A DNA stretch of 64,000 nt, from positions 349,613 through 413,612 of the forward strand of contig CAVUTD010000017.1 of the NCBI GenBank assembly GCA_963744345.1, given 5' to 3'. How positions within the stretch are numbered: position 1 is the first letter of the stretch; every line of letters starts with the position of its first letter. Positions 63,472 to 64,000 of this stretch are shown here, in pieces. The stretch comes from DASTFP01 sp963744345 (GTDB lineage: Bacteria; Verrucomicrobiota; Verrucomicrobiia; Chthoniobacterales; Terrimicrobiaceae). Under the pieces are notes generated by a model. That model made no database searches. It was not told the DNA's origin and worked only from the letters and a program-made list of their open reading frames with translations. Position numbers and translations under genes: made by a program.

Positions 63472-64000
63472 AGAAGCGAGTATCTGCGCGAGCCGTGCGT
63501 GCGAGTGGTTGGATGCGCCGCATTGTTTCCGTGAGATCTTGAACCCGCGCATTACAATAATGACTTGCCAAACGTTGAAGAAGTGTTTGTATCGCACGCG
63601 AGGAAAAGGCGTGCTTACGATCACTGAGGAACAAGGGTTCGTCCGGCTGCGCTTTAGGACGCAACTGCAGATATGCCCTCAAGGCGCGTCGCGCCGAGGC
63701 GTTGAGCGGGACTTCGCGCCCATTGTTGCTTTTCCCTTCACGCGCTTGCACCTCCCCCGAACGATCCCGAATCTGCACGTCGCCGACTTTCAAGTTGGTG
63801 ACCTCGCCCACCCTCAGGCCGGTTTGCAGTAATAATTGGAGCAGGCCGTAATTGCGTTTGGCGTGGCCCCGCTTCGACTCCCCAGCGACACGGAGTAAGC
63901 AGTGAACTTCGGCTTCCGTCATCCCGGTGGGTCGCCGACGCTTGTCGATGCGTAATGATTTCACTACCGCTGCCGGATTGGACTTGAGCAATCCCTGGCT
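63401..64000 (-). pseudogene. Tyrosine recombinase, partial (runs off the window)
   Basis: Open to the right edge. RPTGMTEAEVHCLLRVAGES, LLLQTGLRVGEVTNLKVGDV (catalytic Arg), REVPLNASARRALRAYLQLR and DRKHAFSSRAIQTLLQRL are the first half of an integrase catalytic domain. After about 63575 the frame is unrelated and the HxxR and Tyr motifs are missing, so the 3' end is truncated. It overlaps the end of the HicA gene only as non-homologous frame. Confidence 0.65.

Overview
The window looks like a piece of a soil bacterial genome from a gene-rich, repeat-rich lineage, most likely Verrucomicrobiota or a relative. This is an inference. It rests on serine/threonine kinases overlapping ECF-type sigma gene remnants, WD40 and STAND proteins, secreted SnoaL-like proteins and the general style of the small hypothetical genes. 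No rRNA or complete tRNA is present. Several segments read like imported proteobacterial or high-GC DNA: the transketolase pair, LivF/LivH pieces, an acyl-CoA ligase and IS ends. A large share of the genes are broken, many by a single-base indel, so either the region is an accessory graveyard or the assembly carries long-read-type indel errors.

Layout. 1-10.7 kb: a frameshifted phage terminase large subunit at the left edge, a GT2 beta-glycan synthase beside a FecR-GH26 glycosidase, small phage-like and regulatory ORFs, and decayed genes (molybdenum carrier, EEP nuclease, TPR protein). 10.7-16 kb: a double GNAT acetyltransferase, an SDR dehydrogenase, and a high-GC island with a twice-frameshifted acyl-CoA synthetase and a truncated B12/radical-SAM gene. 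16.2-22.8 kb: locus A, a zinc-ribbon kinase, a DUF4062-like domain, an nSTAND NTPase and 17 WD40 repeats. 23-37.9 kb: secreted SnoaL-like proteins, a split transketolase, IS110 and IS91-like remnants, fragments of UvrD, WYL, MetK, lipocalin and S1/P1 nuclease genes, a HEPN-type DUF3644 gene, an alpha/beta hydrolase and a metallophosphoesterase. 43.9-38.0 kb (minus strand): locus B, an inverted paralogue of locus A with 11 WD40 repeats. 44-50 kb: a small element with an integrase and a terminase-small-like gene, MobF relaxase remnants, a MazEF-type toxin-antitoxin pair, and an integrase remnant next to tRNA-derived sequence. 50-58.3 kb: a carbohydrate ABC importer with three tandem copies of its Tat-exported binding protein and interspersed LivF/LivH fragments. 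58.3-62.3 kb: locus C, a third zinc-ribbon kinase fused to an NB-ARC-like NTPase and TPR repeats. 62.3-64 kb: another relaxase remnant, a HicBA pair and a partial tyrosine recombinase.

The most interesting system is the three-member family of zinc-ribbon kinase-STAND genes (A, B, C). Each is preceded by a conserved palindromic leader and by a shrunken sigma-factor ORF whose stop codon overlaps the kinase start. Two of the three end against the same relaxase C-terminus. The architecture fits a signalling or anti-invader sensor spread by a mobilisable element. A second notable feature is the tandem binding-protein array. Its copies are nearly identical at DNA level but differ in short blocks of replaced codons, which suggests ligand-pocket diversification.
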